Notes under the pieces: generated by a model | Database searches by the model: none | The model's input: the letters and a program-made list of their open reading frames with translations, nothing else | Told to the model about the DNA's origin: nothing | Program-made: the position numbers and the translations under genes | Shown here: positions 1-10,704 of the stretch, piece by piece | Layout: each line of letters opens with the position of its first letter | Position numbering within the stretch: the first letter of the stretch is position 1 | Assembly (NCBI GenBank): GCA_037126765.1 | Contig: JBBCBC010000019.1 | Location: 32,882,222-32,946,221, forward strand | Direction: 5' to 3' | Length of the DNA: 64,000 bases | Origin: Stenogyne calaminthoides | Lineage: Eukaryota > Streptophyta > Magnoliopsida > Lamiales > Lamiaceae

Positions 1-547
1 AGTTTTGCAAGATAAGTTTCAGAAAATAGATTCAGAACACCCAAATGTTGTAAAGATGTATGTTACGAGACAAAGTCCAGTGTAAACCAGTTCCACCGTT
101 CAAAATAAGGAAGCCATGCCACACGTGTGGAGAGAACACTAGCGATACAAAATTTTAAGCTAATTGGGATCAGAAAAGTGTTAATAATATAGGTAGCAAA
201 ATGAAAAAAATAAAATAAAATGAAAATAATTCATATGGGGAAGTCTTCATTCTAAAGGAACAAAGCGTACGGTTTAGTTAACGAACCAATAATATTCAGC
301 TATAGAGATGGACAACCTAACAAAAATATTTAATTTCAACATAACAGCCATGACTCATAATTTAGACATAAACTTGTATACATTAGGTTCACCGTGCAAC
401 TCAACTGTATTTTTAAATAGTATTGTTTCCATTGAGTAAAAGTATTCTAAAAATATATTTGTTGTATATTGTTGCATCGTACAACTGATGTACAAGACTG
501 TTACTCCGTAATTTAATAATGCAAACAAGAACCGCCAAATAATTTAC

Positions 548-695
548 CTTCTACATTATCTTGTAGCCACTTAGAGTTCTTGGGACTAATGTGGCTATCC
601 CACCACCAAGAGTGGGACTTCTTTGATTCCATCCTCTTCATTTTGTTGGCCTTCCCCTGAGACGAAGTAACACACACTGCCTCAAACAACACCAT
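548..695 (-). CDS. NET4-type NAB-domain protein, first coding exon (partial)
   Basis: The exon encodes the start of a NAB (NET actin-binding, KIP1-like) domain, seen as SHSWWWDSHISPKNSKWLQD. The preceding MKRMESKK favours the NET4 branch of NETWORKED proteins, which tether actin to membranes; NET4 members act at the vacuole. The exon stops after one base of a codon at 548 and is followed by a GT donor (547-546). The family continues here with Glu-Met-Asp, which fits this phase. The rest of the NAB domain and the coiled coils lie left of the window. Three in-frame ATGs are possible (695, 641, 632). The family N-terminus favours 641 or 632, and an AG directly precedes the ATG at 695, so the extreme N-terminus is uncertain. 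Family call firm; start uncertain. Confidence 0.85.
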
Positions 696-2037
696 CTTAA
701 CTAATACTATTAAACGTTGAAATAAAAAATTTAATCCATTATTTCTTTACTTGAGCTGCTTTCACTCCAAAAAAAAAGAAAAAATGGTTTCAAGAAATCA
801 GAGGCCTTATATTTCGAAACTATTACTGTCAATAAGATACTACTCTTGAAATCTTGATTTCTTACAAAGGTTGATGACATTATTGCAAGCTCAAGGAGTT
901 GATCAAAAATGTCGGCGGGAGCAAGAAGCTGATTAGCTGCAACGTAGGATGGATAGTGATGTTATTCCAAAATGGATTTATAAATAACATTGCTAACAAA
1001 AACTCATCAATCAGCAAATAGACGACACCAATAGGCTCAATACGTTAACATTTTTCGTTCTTGAATATTATAATTGAGAACCAAAAAGTTCAGAAAACAA
1101 CATACACCACAGACAAACAAACGCGATAACCAAGATCAGCCAGCCAGTTTACTTCAAACATAAATGGGAGTTGAGAATATTGCTATTAGTGCATTAATTA
1201 ATCACACAAACACACACACACATATATAGTATATTAAAATTGTGGCGTGATTAGAAGTAATTAGTATGATTAAGAGTTTAAAAATTAGCACAACTGTACT
1301 CTTAACATAAACCAGCTATACAACCACGCGGTGGTGATCTTCACATCATGATCTTGACTCATTCTTTAATAGTATTATTTTATTTTCCACCGTCAACAGG
1401 AACTCTAATTATCAAGAACCAAAATTAACTAAACGATCAAACTATCATGAGGAATATACAGAACAAACCAGTACCACTATCTTTTTAAGGATTTGATGAA
1501 AAAGAAAACGCCCATTTATCACTTTAATAAATCAAAAGTTCCAAAGAAAGTAAAAAAATGAATCAATTATTCCATTCAATTCACTGAAAGAAAGGCCCCA
1601 TGACAACCAGAAAATCAATAGAAAATACCTAACCTAACATGTGGGAAAATTCAATTCACTGATAAACAATTGTTTATGCAAACAAAAAACTGAAATAGCA
1701 GCAATTAATTCAAAGGAAGTAGCTGATCCAGAAAACAAGAAGTTATCTGAAATCTTCAATTTCAAGATTTTCACACAGTACACACACTGAATGAGAAAGA
1801 GACAACACAATACATACCTCAGATCAGAAGAAAATGAGAGCAAGAACATCAGCAGTAGGAAAGAAAAAGCCTGTAGCCACTCAGAAAAAGAGGGGAATTC
1901 ATCAATAAGCCATCTTTAATTCAAACCATAAAAACCCACAAAAAAAAGAAGGAATCTTTTTTTCCCCCAGATTTCAAAATAGTGGGAAAATGAAATGAAA
2001 GATGAAAACAGGGGCAAAAAGAAGAAAAATGTCTCAC
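696..2037 (-). other. Probable 5' UTR intron of the NET4-like gene
   Basis: This minus-strand interval lies between a good donor (AAAG|GTGAGAC, exon edge at 2038) and the AG just before the coding exon. It is AT-rich, has no conserved coding stretch, and includes a CA/TA-rich microsatellite near 1204-1230. The intron is inferred from the splice-like ends and the position of the CT-rich leader upstream. Confidence 0.5.
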
Positions 2038-2245
2038 CTTTAGACTAATTATTGAAAATCCCAATAGAGAGAGAGGGACAAAGCAGCAAAGGCTATGAAA
2101 AAGAACAAAAAATTATGGAGCTCCGGCAAGAGAGACAGAAAATCTGTATCTATAAATCGTGGTTTCCTTGTTTTCTAGCTTTTACCTTTAGGTGGAAGAC
2201 ACTGTGTGTAGAGAGAGAAAGAAGAGAGAGAGAGGGTGGGAAAAG
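2038..2245 (-). promoter_or_regulatory. 5' UTR exon of the NET4-like gene
   Basis: Read on the minus strand, this segment is CT-rich (long CTCTCT runs from about 2235 to 2208), as is typical of plant leaders. It ends at 2038 in a strong donor, AAAG|GTGAGAC. No open frame is expected. The start of transcription is not visible precisely; about 2240 is a guess from the CT tract. Confidence 0.45.
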
Positions 2246-2299
2246 ACGGAGAGGGCAACACACCATGTTTCAACTTCTGTTCACATGGCAAAAAATATG

Positions 2300-3640
2300 C
2301 AATTTTAGTCAAAGATTTTTCTAATCATTTTTATTTATCCATATAATCTGTAGGTTGGATTATTGATTCCAGGTAATTAGTAACAAAAATAATGAAATTA
2401 TTTTGCTAGTGATAAATTTGATAAATACATTTTGAAAAATGTAATCGGAGATACATGAGATTCGACAACTACCACAATTGATATTTAGCATGATTATAGG
2501 AGTGTGCAATAATTCCAAATATTCGGCTTTAGATGCAGTATAATTTTTTTTTTTTTGAAATAACACTCCTTTGTACTTGCTTATACGTAATGTCTATTAT
2601 TATTATTATTATTATTATTATTTTGCATAAATTAGGAGTAATTATTTAAAAAATAATGATAATTTTTTTTATGTAATAATGATAATTTTTATTTATTACA
2701 GTGATAACCTTCGTACTAAACAATCATATGCGCTCAAAAAAAAAAAAAAACACAACAACCATATTAAAAATATAAAATCCACTTTGAACTTTTGTTCACC
2801 CTCTTTCTTTTCCATTTAGCAATAATAATAATTTTATGTTCAAATGTCACTGTTTAACTATATGACATGTGACATACTAAATAATTGGTACTTTAAATAA
2901 AATAATTCATGTAAATTTGAATTTCACATGAGTTATTGTGTTTTATGAGTTATTATGTTTTATTGTTATGATGCTTAAATTTTAATATAATTAATTCTTT
3001 TAATATAATTAATATTGAAATTTTCTTATGCAACGGGATAAGGTTTGCCATTTATTAATTGAAAAATTAGAGGATCAAAGTTGAAAGGGACTTAAAAATT
3101 GAAAAAATGAATAATAGGTGAGGGAGGCATGTTGCGAGGGTCAATTGCTTAGCTCATGTTGATTCTATTTTGGACGTTTCATTTTTTAGAAAAAATTACA
3201 AAGGGTATTCTGTAACTTTGTCCGATTCCAGAAATAATCTTGTAAGTTTTTATTTTATTAATTGTGGTCCTTTTAGTTTCAACTGTAGTCCTTTTGGCCG
3301 AAAAATGGCCGGAAATATGATATAACACACAAAATAATGCGAAAAAATATTAAAATGATGGGTTCAATGAAAGGAAAGAGAATAATATAATTTTGTATAA
3401 AATATAAACTTTGTATAAAAGACTAAATTTTGTATACATATGCACCGTGCATAATTTTAGAATTGTATAATTAATTTATGCTGAACCCCGTAATTATTAA
3501 TATGAAAAATTAATTACACAATTTAATATAAATAAATTATATTTTTCAATACAATAAATTATATAATTTTAAAATACACTATGAATGTTCGCTCACATGA
3601 ATGTATATGAGACCCACACTTTAAATAAATATAATTTATG
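2300..3640. other. Intergenic, AT-rich, no gene seen
   Basis: Between the NET4-like leader and the next plus-strand leader there is only AT-rich DNA. It holds an ATT microsatellite at 2595-2622 and several A or T runs. I see no coding signal on either strand. Confidence 0.6.
2595..2622. repeat. (ATT)n microsatellite
   Basis: About nine uninterrupted ATT units. Length is probably variable between individuals. Confidence 0.9.
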
Positions 3641-3689
3641 GTGGCCAGTTTCCAGTTTCCAGCCGGTTAAAGGTAAGAGCCTACAAGTT

Positions 3690-3956
3690 TTCTAGGAACT
3701 ATTGGACCGATTCAATACGTGTCGCTGCTCTGTTTTTTCCTTTTTTCTATTTTTTTTCTCTCGTTTTCTATTACCGTCTTCTCTATATTTTAGTTTCCCT
3801 CACTAAAATCTCTCCGTTTTCCTTCGTATAATCCCGCCGCCCTCACGCTGAGAAAGCTTTTGTCGCCGCCAACAACCGCTGTAAATTTCCATCCCCTTTC
3901 CGCCGAGAAAAACTCTTGTAAGGGTATTTACTCACCGCCGCCGTTGTCCGCAATTC
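3690..3956 (+). promoter_or_regulatory. CT-rich leader of a plus-strand gene
   Basis: A pyrimidine-rich stretch (TTTTTTCCTTTTTTC, then TTTTTCTCTCG) is followed by GC-richer leader with several CGCCGCC-like groups. This composition differs sharply from the AT-rich DNA on both sides and resembles a plant promoter plus 5' UTR. No convincing TATA box was picked out. Confidence 0.45.
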
Positions 3957-4049
3957 ATGTTTCCCCGTTTCTCTCGTGTCCTACAGTTATTACTTTATTG
4001 TCGCGATTCTCCTTGTAGTTTGCTTTTTCGTGCTATTTCTTCTAGGTAG
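3957..4049 (+). CDS. Short ORF resembling an organelle-targeting presequence
   Basis: The first ATG after the CT-rich leader opens a 30-residue frame (MFPRFSRVLQLL...). It is rich in Arg, Ser, Leu and Phe and has one acidic residue, the composition of a mitochondrial presequence. A donor-like TCTAG|GTAGGG lies at 4045/4046, so this may be a first exon and not a complete ORF. It is notable that 280 bases downstream lies an exon resembling ETFQO, a mitochondrial enzyme. Whether the two belong to one relic gene is inference; the presequence itself is not diagnostic. Confidence 0.3.
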   Translation: MFPRFSRVLQLLLYCRDSPCSLLFRAISSR

Positions 4050-4327
4050 GGTTTTTGAATTTCTTCAATCTTATGTAATTCGTTTATTTAAAATTAGTCC
4101 AGCCCTATGATTTTCAGTTATTCCATGTTTGCTTGCCTTTCTTGCATCTCCTCGCACCTGTTAATGAATTATAATTTGATGTACATTTATATATGCACAC
4201 CAACTGTTTGATAAACTGTGTCTCACACATTGTGAATTTAATTTGGAGAAGCTGCAAGATAAAAAGATATTATATTGATAAAAAAATTGTTTATGTTTTG
4301 AAATTCTGTATTTCACACCTTCCGTAG

Positions 4328-4396
4328 GTTGCTGTCGGATTTTTGGTTGCCTTGAGTTATCATAATCCTTTCCTGAATCCTTATGAAGAATTCCAG
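4328..4396 (+). pseudogene. Orphan exon resembling ETF:ubiquinone oxidoreductase (ETFQO)
   Basis: A 69-base stretch flanked by an acceptor (CCGTAG) and a donor (GTAAGT) is open in phase 0/0. It translates to VAVGFLVALSYHNPFLNPYE, then EFQ. This matches the conserved ETFQO segment with the core YHNPFLNPYEEFQ. The enzyme passes electrons from ETF to ubiquinone in the inner mitochondrial membrane and normally exceeds 550 residues. I looked in the next kilobase for the following exon (expected to begin near KHHPAIK) and for the FAD-binding GxGxxG region upstream, and saw neither. So this is an isolated exon, most likely a gene relic or captured fragment. Confidence 0.6.
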
Positions 4397-5907
4397 GTAA
4401 GTTCTTAATTGTGCTGAATTGCCTCAATTCTCTTTCTCTCCAGTCCCTGATATCAACTATATTCACAGTTTGAAAGCAGGTCTTATATTTAGATATGATT
4501 GACTTATGAAAGCAAATAAAATAAAATGTCATTACTCTTGTCATCTAGGGTCGTTGTGATTGAGTGTCTTCCAGTAGCTATCTTCTTTCTGGCTGGCCTA
4601 TATATATCCCTGTGGCTATCCATGTTTATTTTCGGTTCCTGAACACATTATTGAAACCCAATATATTTGTTGCTAGCTCTGCATTACCTGTAGGTGTGAA
4701 ATTATATGCTCCTGTTCAACATGGTAACTGAATTGCACAGCTCATACCCACAAAACCAATTTGAAATGTTGTACACCCATTTTGCAACACTAATTTAACT
4801 AAGATTACATGGGATAATACCATATCTGAAACAAGCATCAACGTTTTACATTATTCTATAATGAAACCATTGAGATGTAGAGGCTAAGGAAACAAAGCTT
4901 TATACTAACCTAGATTCATCTGTTCGAGGCACATTCCAATATCTCCTATGCTCAATGCCTGTTATCGCCATCCCCTTTGCTGCAATTGCAGTTACTTTCT
5001 TTTGTCAAAGTGTGTACCCTGTATTTTGGTGGCGTTTTTATATTCCTGAGCTGTAACTTTTACCCTAAAGCTTAAACATTCAGTTTCCTGGCAATTACAT
5101 TATTAAAAATTTAATATTGGAAGTTCTTTTAGAATAATAACCTGTGGAATCTGCTTTACTTTTTTGTTGTTGATAGTCTTTTAGTTGGATATTTTATGAT
5201 ACTTAGTTGAATCAGTCTCTCCATTTAATTTTGACGATTTTTATGTGTTCTCTTTTGTTTGTTTTCAATGATAGGATGTTTTTCCCCCTGTTTTGGTGTG
5301 TGATGTTAACAATTTATTTCTTAAATTTTCCCCAAGTATGTTTGGCTCAAATAGACCTAGGGAAAGGAGTTTTATGTTTTAATCTATGAAGTTTAGACAC
5401 CAAAAGGTCCACTACTTTATATTGTTCCAAAAGTTGCAACATATTTTTCGTTCGATAGAGTTTCGGCAAGGCCTCCTAAGTCCGACCTTTTTTTTCTCTT
5501 TTCTTCCTTCTTTCTTCTATTCCTCTTTAGCATTGACTCTTTATGTTTTAGCTCATGTATTCTTGCTATGACTATAGGAAGTTACTGTGAAAAGTGCATA
5601 ATTTTAAAGGCGAAGCGACATACTTTGAGTCACGTATCGAGCAGGTACACTTTTTGGCCATAGTTACTGTCGTACCTTTTCTATTATTATATCTTACTCC
5701 AAAATTTTAATTGGTTTTTTATTTAATACTGTAGTTTATACATATCTCAGTATTTATTTTTCCTTTTATGCTTTGCAATATAGTTATAGTCTCCACTAAT
5801 TTCAGGTTCAAAAGAAAAATGATAACTATGGTTTTATTGCTTGATTTATCTTGTATTGCCTGTTTTTCTTTCCCTTAGCAGTATGCGTAATATATAACTG
5901 TTGTCAG

Positions 5908-6707
5908 ATTGATTATGTCAACTCAAGAAATATTACGCTTAATGATATCATGTTTTTCTTCGGTGGAGTTGAGGAGCTTTTGAGAGTACGCGCCTACTGA
6001 ATTTTCTGGTTTAATTTATTTTTATTAATGGGCCTTGGTACTATTATTAGAGAAAGTAGAATCAATCAATATTTCCTGGTCTTTTACTATCTAAATTAAT
6101 CACTTTGAGTTCCTGCTGATTTTTCATATATGCTAATTTTCAAGGGATCGAGGTTTGAATATGTTAAATTCTTTATTTCCATTTCTCCAGCCTATGAATC
6201 AACTCTTGCACATGTTCCAGATGTGGACAAAAAAAAGGTTCCATTCGATGTTTTCATCAATAAGTGGAGAACTATCTATTGATTTAAATATTGTCAAGTT
6301 ATATTTTAAACTTTTATGTTTAAAAACAGAAAAATAGGGATGGAGGCAAGGATATCATGAAAAAGCATCGTCGTCAAGTCTTGTTTAGTGGAATCATCAC
6401 TGCTGTAGGTAAGCCAGTTGCACTCATTTTTCAGCCACATGTAGTTCTCTACAATTTGGTTGCAATATTGTGTAAATTTGTTGAAATTTATTAAATATAA
6501 TATCTCTAATAACCATTTACTTACTGGAGTTCTGCTTTAACTGAATCTGGCAATGCTCTTCATATTCATGTTGCTATATTTACTGTGTAGTGAGAAAAAA
6601 ATGCACTCTATTTGCTTCTCTTAGTTGAAAGATGACTAGATCGTTTAATACAACTTTTGACTGCAGGCGACCAACTACTCTTCCATAAATGGGTTCAAGA
6701 AGTCTAG
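5908..6707 (+). CDS. Unidentified gene, four 3'-terminal exons
   Basis: Four intervals with GT-AG borders keep one frame: 5908-5985 (phase 0, begins IDYVNSRNITLND), 6191-6237, 6338-6408 and 6667-6707 (ends HKWVQEV, TAG). Joined lengths are 78 plus 159 bases, both multiples of three, giving 79 residues to the stop. A possible earlier exon ends at 5644 (FKGEATYFESRIEQ|GTACAC), also in phase 0. The C-terminal part is basic (KKHRRQ) and then hydrophobic (VLFSGIITAV). I do not recognise the family and assign no function. The consistent phases over four introns argue against chance. The 6338 acceptor (AAATAG) has a poor pyrimidine tract, which weakens the model. The stop is 101 bases left of the tandem duplication. 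Confidence 0.4.
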
Positions 6708-6917
6708 AAATTTTATCATGAATGTTCATTTCGTAAGAAACTCTTTTCCTAAATTCCAATACATATCTAATTCTACATCATTTGTGTAAGCTGATTATTT
6801 CATTGGCTTTTGACGAATGTTTGAGCAGTAAAGCCAAAGATGGAATATTCACTGGCCATTTACGAGAGCTTTGAAGCTCTGCTTTATGCAGTTTTGCTTT
6901 ATGATTTCATTTGGTGC

Positions 6918-7634
6918 CATAAGGCGCCAGGCGCTCGGGGTGCTAGCCACCTTGCCTCCATAGGTCCGGTCCAGGCGGTTGGGATTTTCTGGGCGCTCGC
7001 CTGGGCGCGCCTTTCGGCGCCTCGACTCGGGGCAAAAGGGGCTGCTAAGATGTGCCTTGCGTACATCTAGGGTTTGAAATAAAAAAAACATTTTTCTATT
7101 TGTCAAATAAAATCAGAATAATAAAAAATACTATCTCTTAAGTCTTAATATTTAAGTGAATCACATCTAGGGTTTCAAAATTCACTTTTTAAAAAAAAAC
7201 TTCAAACACGTCTTCCACTCTTCCTCCTTTTTCTCCCGCTCACGCCCAAGGCTCCTTTTTCCTTCCGCTCACGCCCAAGGCCCCTAGGAGGAGGAGGAGG
7301 AGTTTACTTTTGATGAATTCGTTGATGGAGATGATTAGTTTGCTATTTATGTCTTTAATTTCGTGATTATGCTGGATATTTACTGTTTTTTATTATCGTA
7401 CTTCTATTGTTTGAAGTTTATGTCTTTACTTTTTATTTTGTGTGATTTATATGTTTTTAACCTTCAACTTGTTAGTTAATTATATGTTAGTATGATTAAC
7501 TTAGGTTTACTTCCATGGTTATGTTTACTAAATTTTTTTTAAGATGTTGTTTTTTCCAGGGATGTTTTTTTGCTACTTAAGCGCCAAGCAAGCAGCTTTT
7601 TTTTTTATGGCACCTTGCGCCCGTAATAACTATG
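6918..7634 (+). mobile_element. hAT-like non-autonomous element, unit A copy (end damaged)
   Basis: The element is flanked by 8-bp direct repeats TTTGGTGC (6910-6917 and 7635-7642), the target size of hAT transposons. The right end reads TAATAACTATG. The left terminal repeat seen in the unit B copy (CATAGTAATTAAAGGCGC) is shortened to CATAAGGCGCC. The subterminal region is very GC-rich (GGCGCC motifs). The interior includes a GAG-repeat run and an open tail reading EEEEFTFDEFVDGDD then stop, possibly the last codons of a lost transposase. The right subterminal also differs from unit B near 7568-7612. Confidence 0.65.
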
Positions 7635-7642
7635 TTTGGTGC

Positions 7643-8819
7643 CATAAACAACACGCAACACAACCAAAATTGATAGTGCAATAATAGTTGGAAGCAATAG
7701 TCAATTTCCAGATTCTTTTCTAGAAAATCCCATGCGATGGGTTACACTGGCAACAGAGAGTGATCATTTGAGGCTTGAAGTTGCTTCATAGTTCCTTGAG
7801 TTGAACACTTTTAAGCGAGATTCAAAACATAATATCTGGGTCAGCACCTCATGCAATGAGGTGCACCCTCACTAGTATATAGAAGGGGTACATACGTACA
7901 TTATACAGTAATATTATCAGTTTTGGAACCAAGAAATGGTTGGATCTGGGCCGGACCATCATGTAGGATACTCATTATTATTGTGGGATCAGACTTTTAA
8001 ACCTCAAACAAATCATAATCCGTCATTTATCAAATTAAAAAAAATCAATTAATATAGTAAATAAACAAAAAAATATACTTAATTTAGATTTATGTCATAA
8101 CTTGTTGACCATTACACGATTTTATACTATTTTTATTAAAATTGTAACGACTGATATATAAAGGTCTTTTATTCAAAATATCTTATGAGTTAAGATAGTC
8201 ATCAGTTTCAGATAATGCAATTTTATGATTATCATCCTCGTTTCATAACAATCCATATTGGATTTCTCTTGAGTGCAAAATGTTGCATCATTCATGTTAT
8301 CCATAAATAGTTCATTTAGTTATACTTAATTCAGGGATAATAAAGGACGAATTCTTTCATTACACCGTATCATGAGGTAATAATTTAGTAAAAAATTATA
8401 CATATTTCAAATAATAAGTTGAACTCGAACTATTTTTACCATTTCACAAGTCACAAGAGATAAATCTCTTTTCAAAAAATATAAATAAAAATGAAATAAC
8501 GATAACATACGGGCGAAATGGACTATGCAATGCTTGACATTGGCCCACAAGTTAAATCATTGGGCTTTAGCTTGTACATTATTGGGCTTTAGTTTGTAAA
8601 TCACTGGACTTTAGTTTTTAGCCCAGAAGCGTAAAAACTGATTTTGCGATTGAAAATTATGCCAAATTAGTTCGTGATTTTCTTCGCAATCGATCTTTAA
8701 AAATAAATCATTCTCAAAATGATTGTGAAAATTTTAATATAATAGTAATGATAATTTTATGATATAATATAATGTTTCATTTAAAGGGTCAGTTTGGGAA
8801 GAAAAAAACACCCCTCTCA
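7643..8819 (+). promoter_or_regulatory. Upstream region of the secreted-protein gene, unit A
   Basis: About 1.2 kb separates the hAT-like element from the gene's TATA box. It is AT-rich, with a repeated GGGCTTTAG motif (8561-8610, three close copies). I see no ORF that looks coding. The same sequence precedes the unit B copy, so both copies keep their proximal promoter. Confidence 0.5.
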
Positions 8820-8827
8820 TATAAATA
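8820..8827 (+). promoter_or_regulatory. TATA box of the secreted-protein gene, unit A
   Basis: TATAAATA lies 244 bases upstream of the ATG at 9071, in a CT-rich context (CCCCTCTCA). Transcription would start near 8850, leaving a leader of about 220 bases. The unit B equivalent is at 15118-15125. Confidence 0.6.
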
Positions 8828-9070
8828 GTTGTATATCTATAGCATAGTTCTTGTTTATATCACAAATATTCCATGTATATCCATTTTAATACAATGTTCC
8901 AGCAATTCCTAGTTTTTGGTGAACGATATCTTTCTTTAAAAGCATTCGTTGTCTCTATATTTATATATGTATATAATCGTGTCATGCTCGAATATATGGT
9001 ACAACCCCAACTTCAAAGAAGCTAAGCAGGGTACAACCATTCGTTGCACAATTTGAAAACAAGAAACAAC

Positions 9071-10314
9071 ATGGGAAAACAATGGCTGAATCTCAGCATG
9101 GTTGCACTATTTCTTATCATTTCAATTTTCCTTCCAAATGCCAAAGCCGAGAGTAATTTCTTTTCACTTTTTTTCCTTTATTATAAAATTATCTTTTTTT
9201 TTTTTTTTTTAATTCCAGATTTTCAAGGCTAGATTCGAATTTGATAATAATTTTAATGGTTGCCTTTTAATCGAGTATTAGGAATGCAGAAGTCTTTTTT
9301 TATGTTTCAAACTAAATTGTTCAAAAGTCTTCTCCGTTTATAGATTTTATTTCATGGATGTATTGAAAATTTGAAAGATTGAAATTATTTGGTGCAGACA
9401 GAACATACCCTACAGCTAATCAGAATTTAAGTCCAATCGAGCTTTGGAGAAGTACTGAATTTTGCCTGGAGAATGTAAGGTCTTCTCTCCTGAGCCTTTC
9501 TTTTAAAAAGTTATATGCAAAAGTATTACTAGTTCTTACGTAAAAGTGATAGTTGTCATCAGTTGTATCATATAACCAAACCTCCATGTTATTACTTTTA
9601 ATTTGGTGAGTTAATAACGTTATCATGAAACAAAAAACGTGTAAAATTACATCTAGATTCAACCTATAAATCCCGAGTTCATAACAAAACAATCCATCAA
9701 ATTGGATACATGTTTCAGACATCAAGCTCATGCCCGGAAAAGTACACGCTGGACAGTTGGGGATGGTTGAATGTGTCACACGACGACGGCCCCAAGTTTT
9801 GTGTGGACGGTGGCTGCGCCGATCACACCAGGGTGGTGCTGCTCTGCCTTTATGAGGTCAAGAAAGACTACAAGTTTGCAAATAATGCTACTATTCAAGA
9901 TCTTTGCGACACCATCAACTCCGGCTGTAATTCTACTCAAGGTACACCTACTATTAAAATACTATGTTAAATATGTGATTTCATTGATAAAAACAAAATC
10001 AAACAATAGTGTTTCTTCCTTTCCTCTCAAGATTTATTGTTTTCTTGAACTTTAAGTTGAATTTGAAAGTTAAAATGACAAAATTCAATTCAGAAGAATG
10101 AAATGTTCTGAAATAAAAAATGAAGAAACTTATGGGACCACAAAAGAAGAATGTTTTAATGTTTAATAATAAATAAACAAAAACCCCACTTTTTGATGCA
10201 GGTTTTACTGGAATCAGCAAATACCGCACTACTTCTCATGGATTCAGATTATACTCGGCTCCAGTTTTCAAAGCAGTAACAGTTGCTGCTTTGCTGTTTA
10301 TCACCTTTTATTAA
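9071..10314 (+). CDS. Small secreted GPI-anchored-like cysteine-rich protein, intact copy
   Basis: Four exons, 9071-9152, 9398-9474, 9719-9941 and 10202-10314, with GT-AG introns and matching phases, encode 164 residues. Residues 1-25 form a signal peptide (hydrophobic VALFLIISIFLP). The mature part has seven cysteines, a conserved-looking block SWGWLNVS...KFCVDGGCADHT, and three N-glycosylation sequons (NVS, NAT, NST). The C-terminus ends in a hydrophobic tail (AVTVAALLFITFY), as in GPI-attachment signals, so the protein probably sits on the outer plasma membrane. It resembles plant secreted proteins of unknown function, and I assign no biochemical role. The ATG chosen is the first in frame and immediately precedes the signal peptide. 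It converges tail to tail with the E2 gene. The unit B copy is frameshifted. Confidence 0.85.
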
Positions 10315-10704
10315 ATTGTACTGCTATACAAATAAGCAATAAAACTATAAATAAATGGAGAAGTTTTACCTTGCCAAGAACCATCTTTCTCTGTTTCCTG
10401 TATCCAAACTGTGTTACAAACACACAAACAATATCACAGTAATATGGAGCTCTATTTTCTGCCATTTGATTTAGATAAAAACAATTGCATTGATCAAGCA
10501 TCACATAACATGATACATTTCCTTCCAGATAGTCCGGGAAGTGTATATTCACAAATTGAGAGACTGACTACATTCCATGTTGTAATCCGGGAATCAACGA
10601 CTAAGCAAAGTACCGCACAAATATTTGTTATTTTCAAACAAACATAAACAAAAGTCACAGGAATTGCAATATTTTTTAAGCATGAAAGTGACTCCAGTCC
10701 AGCA

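Noticed and set aside
6840..7106. Opposed open frames on both strands in the GC-rich block (also 13134-13386)
   Set aside because: They lie in the GGCGCC-rich ends of the hAT-like element, and GC-rich DNA lacks stops by chance. No domain was recognised.
7676..7789. Open stretch containing QFPDSFLENPMRWVTLAT
   Set aside because: Short, no splice borders or start, stop codons on both sides; present in both units but not recognisable.
10411..10647. Plus-strand frame next to the E2 3' end (also 16692-16928)
   Set aside because: Antisense to the probable E2 3' UTR and without features of a protein.
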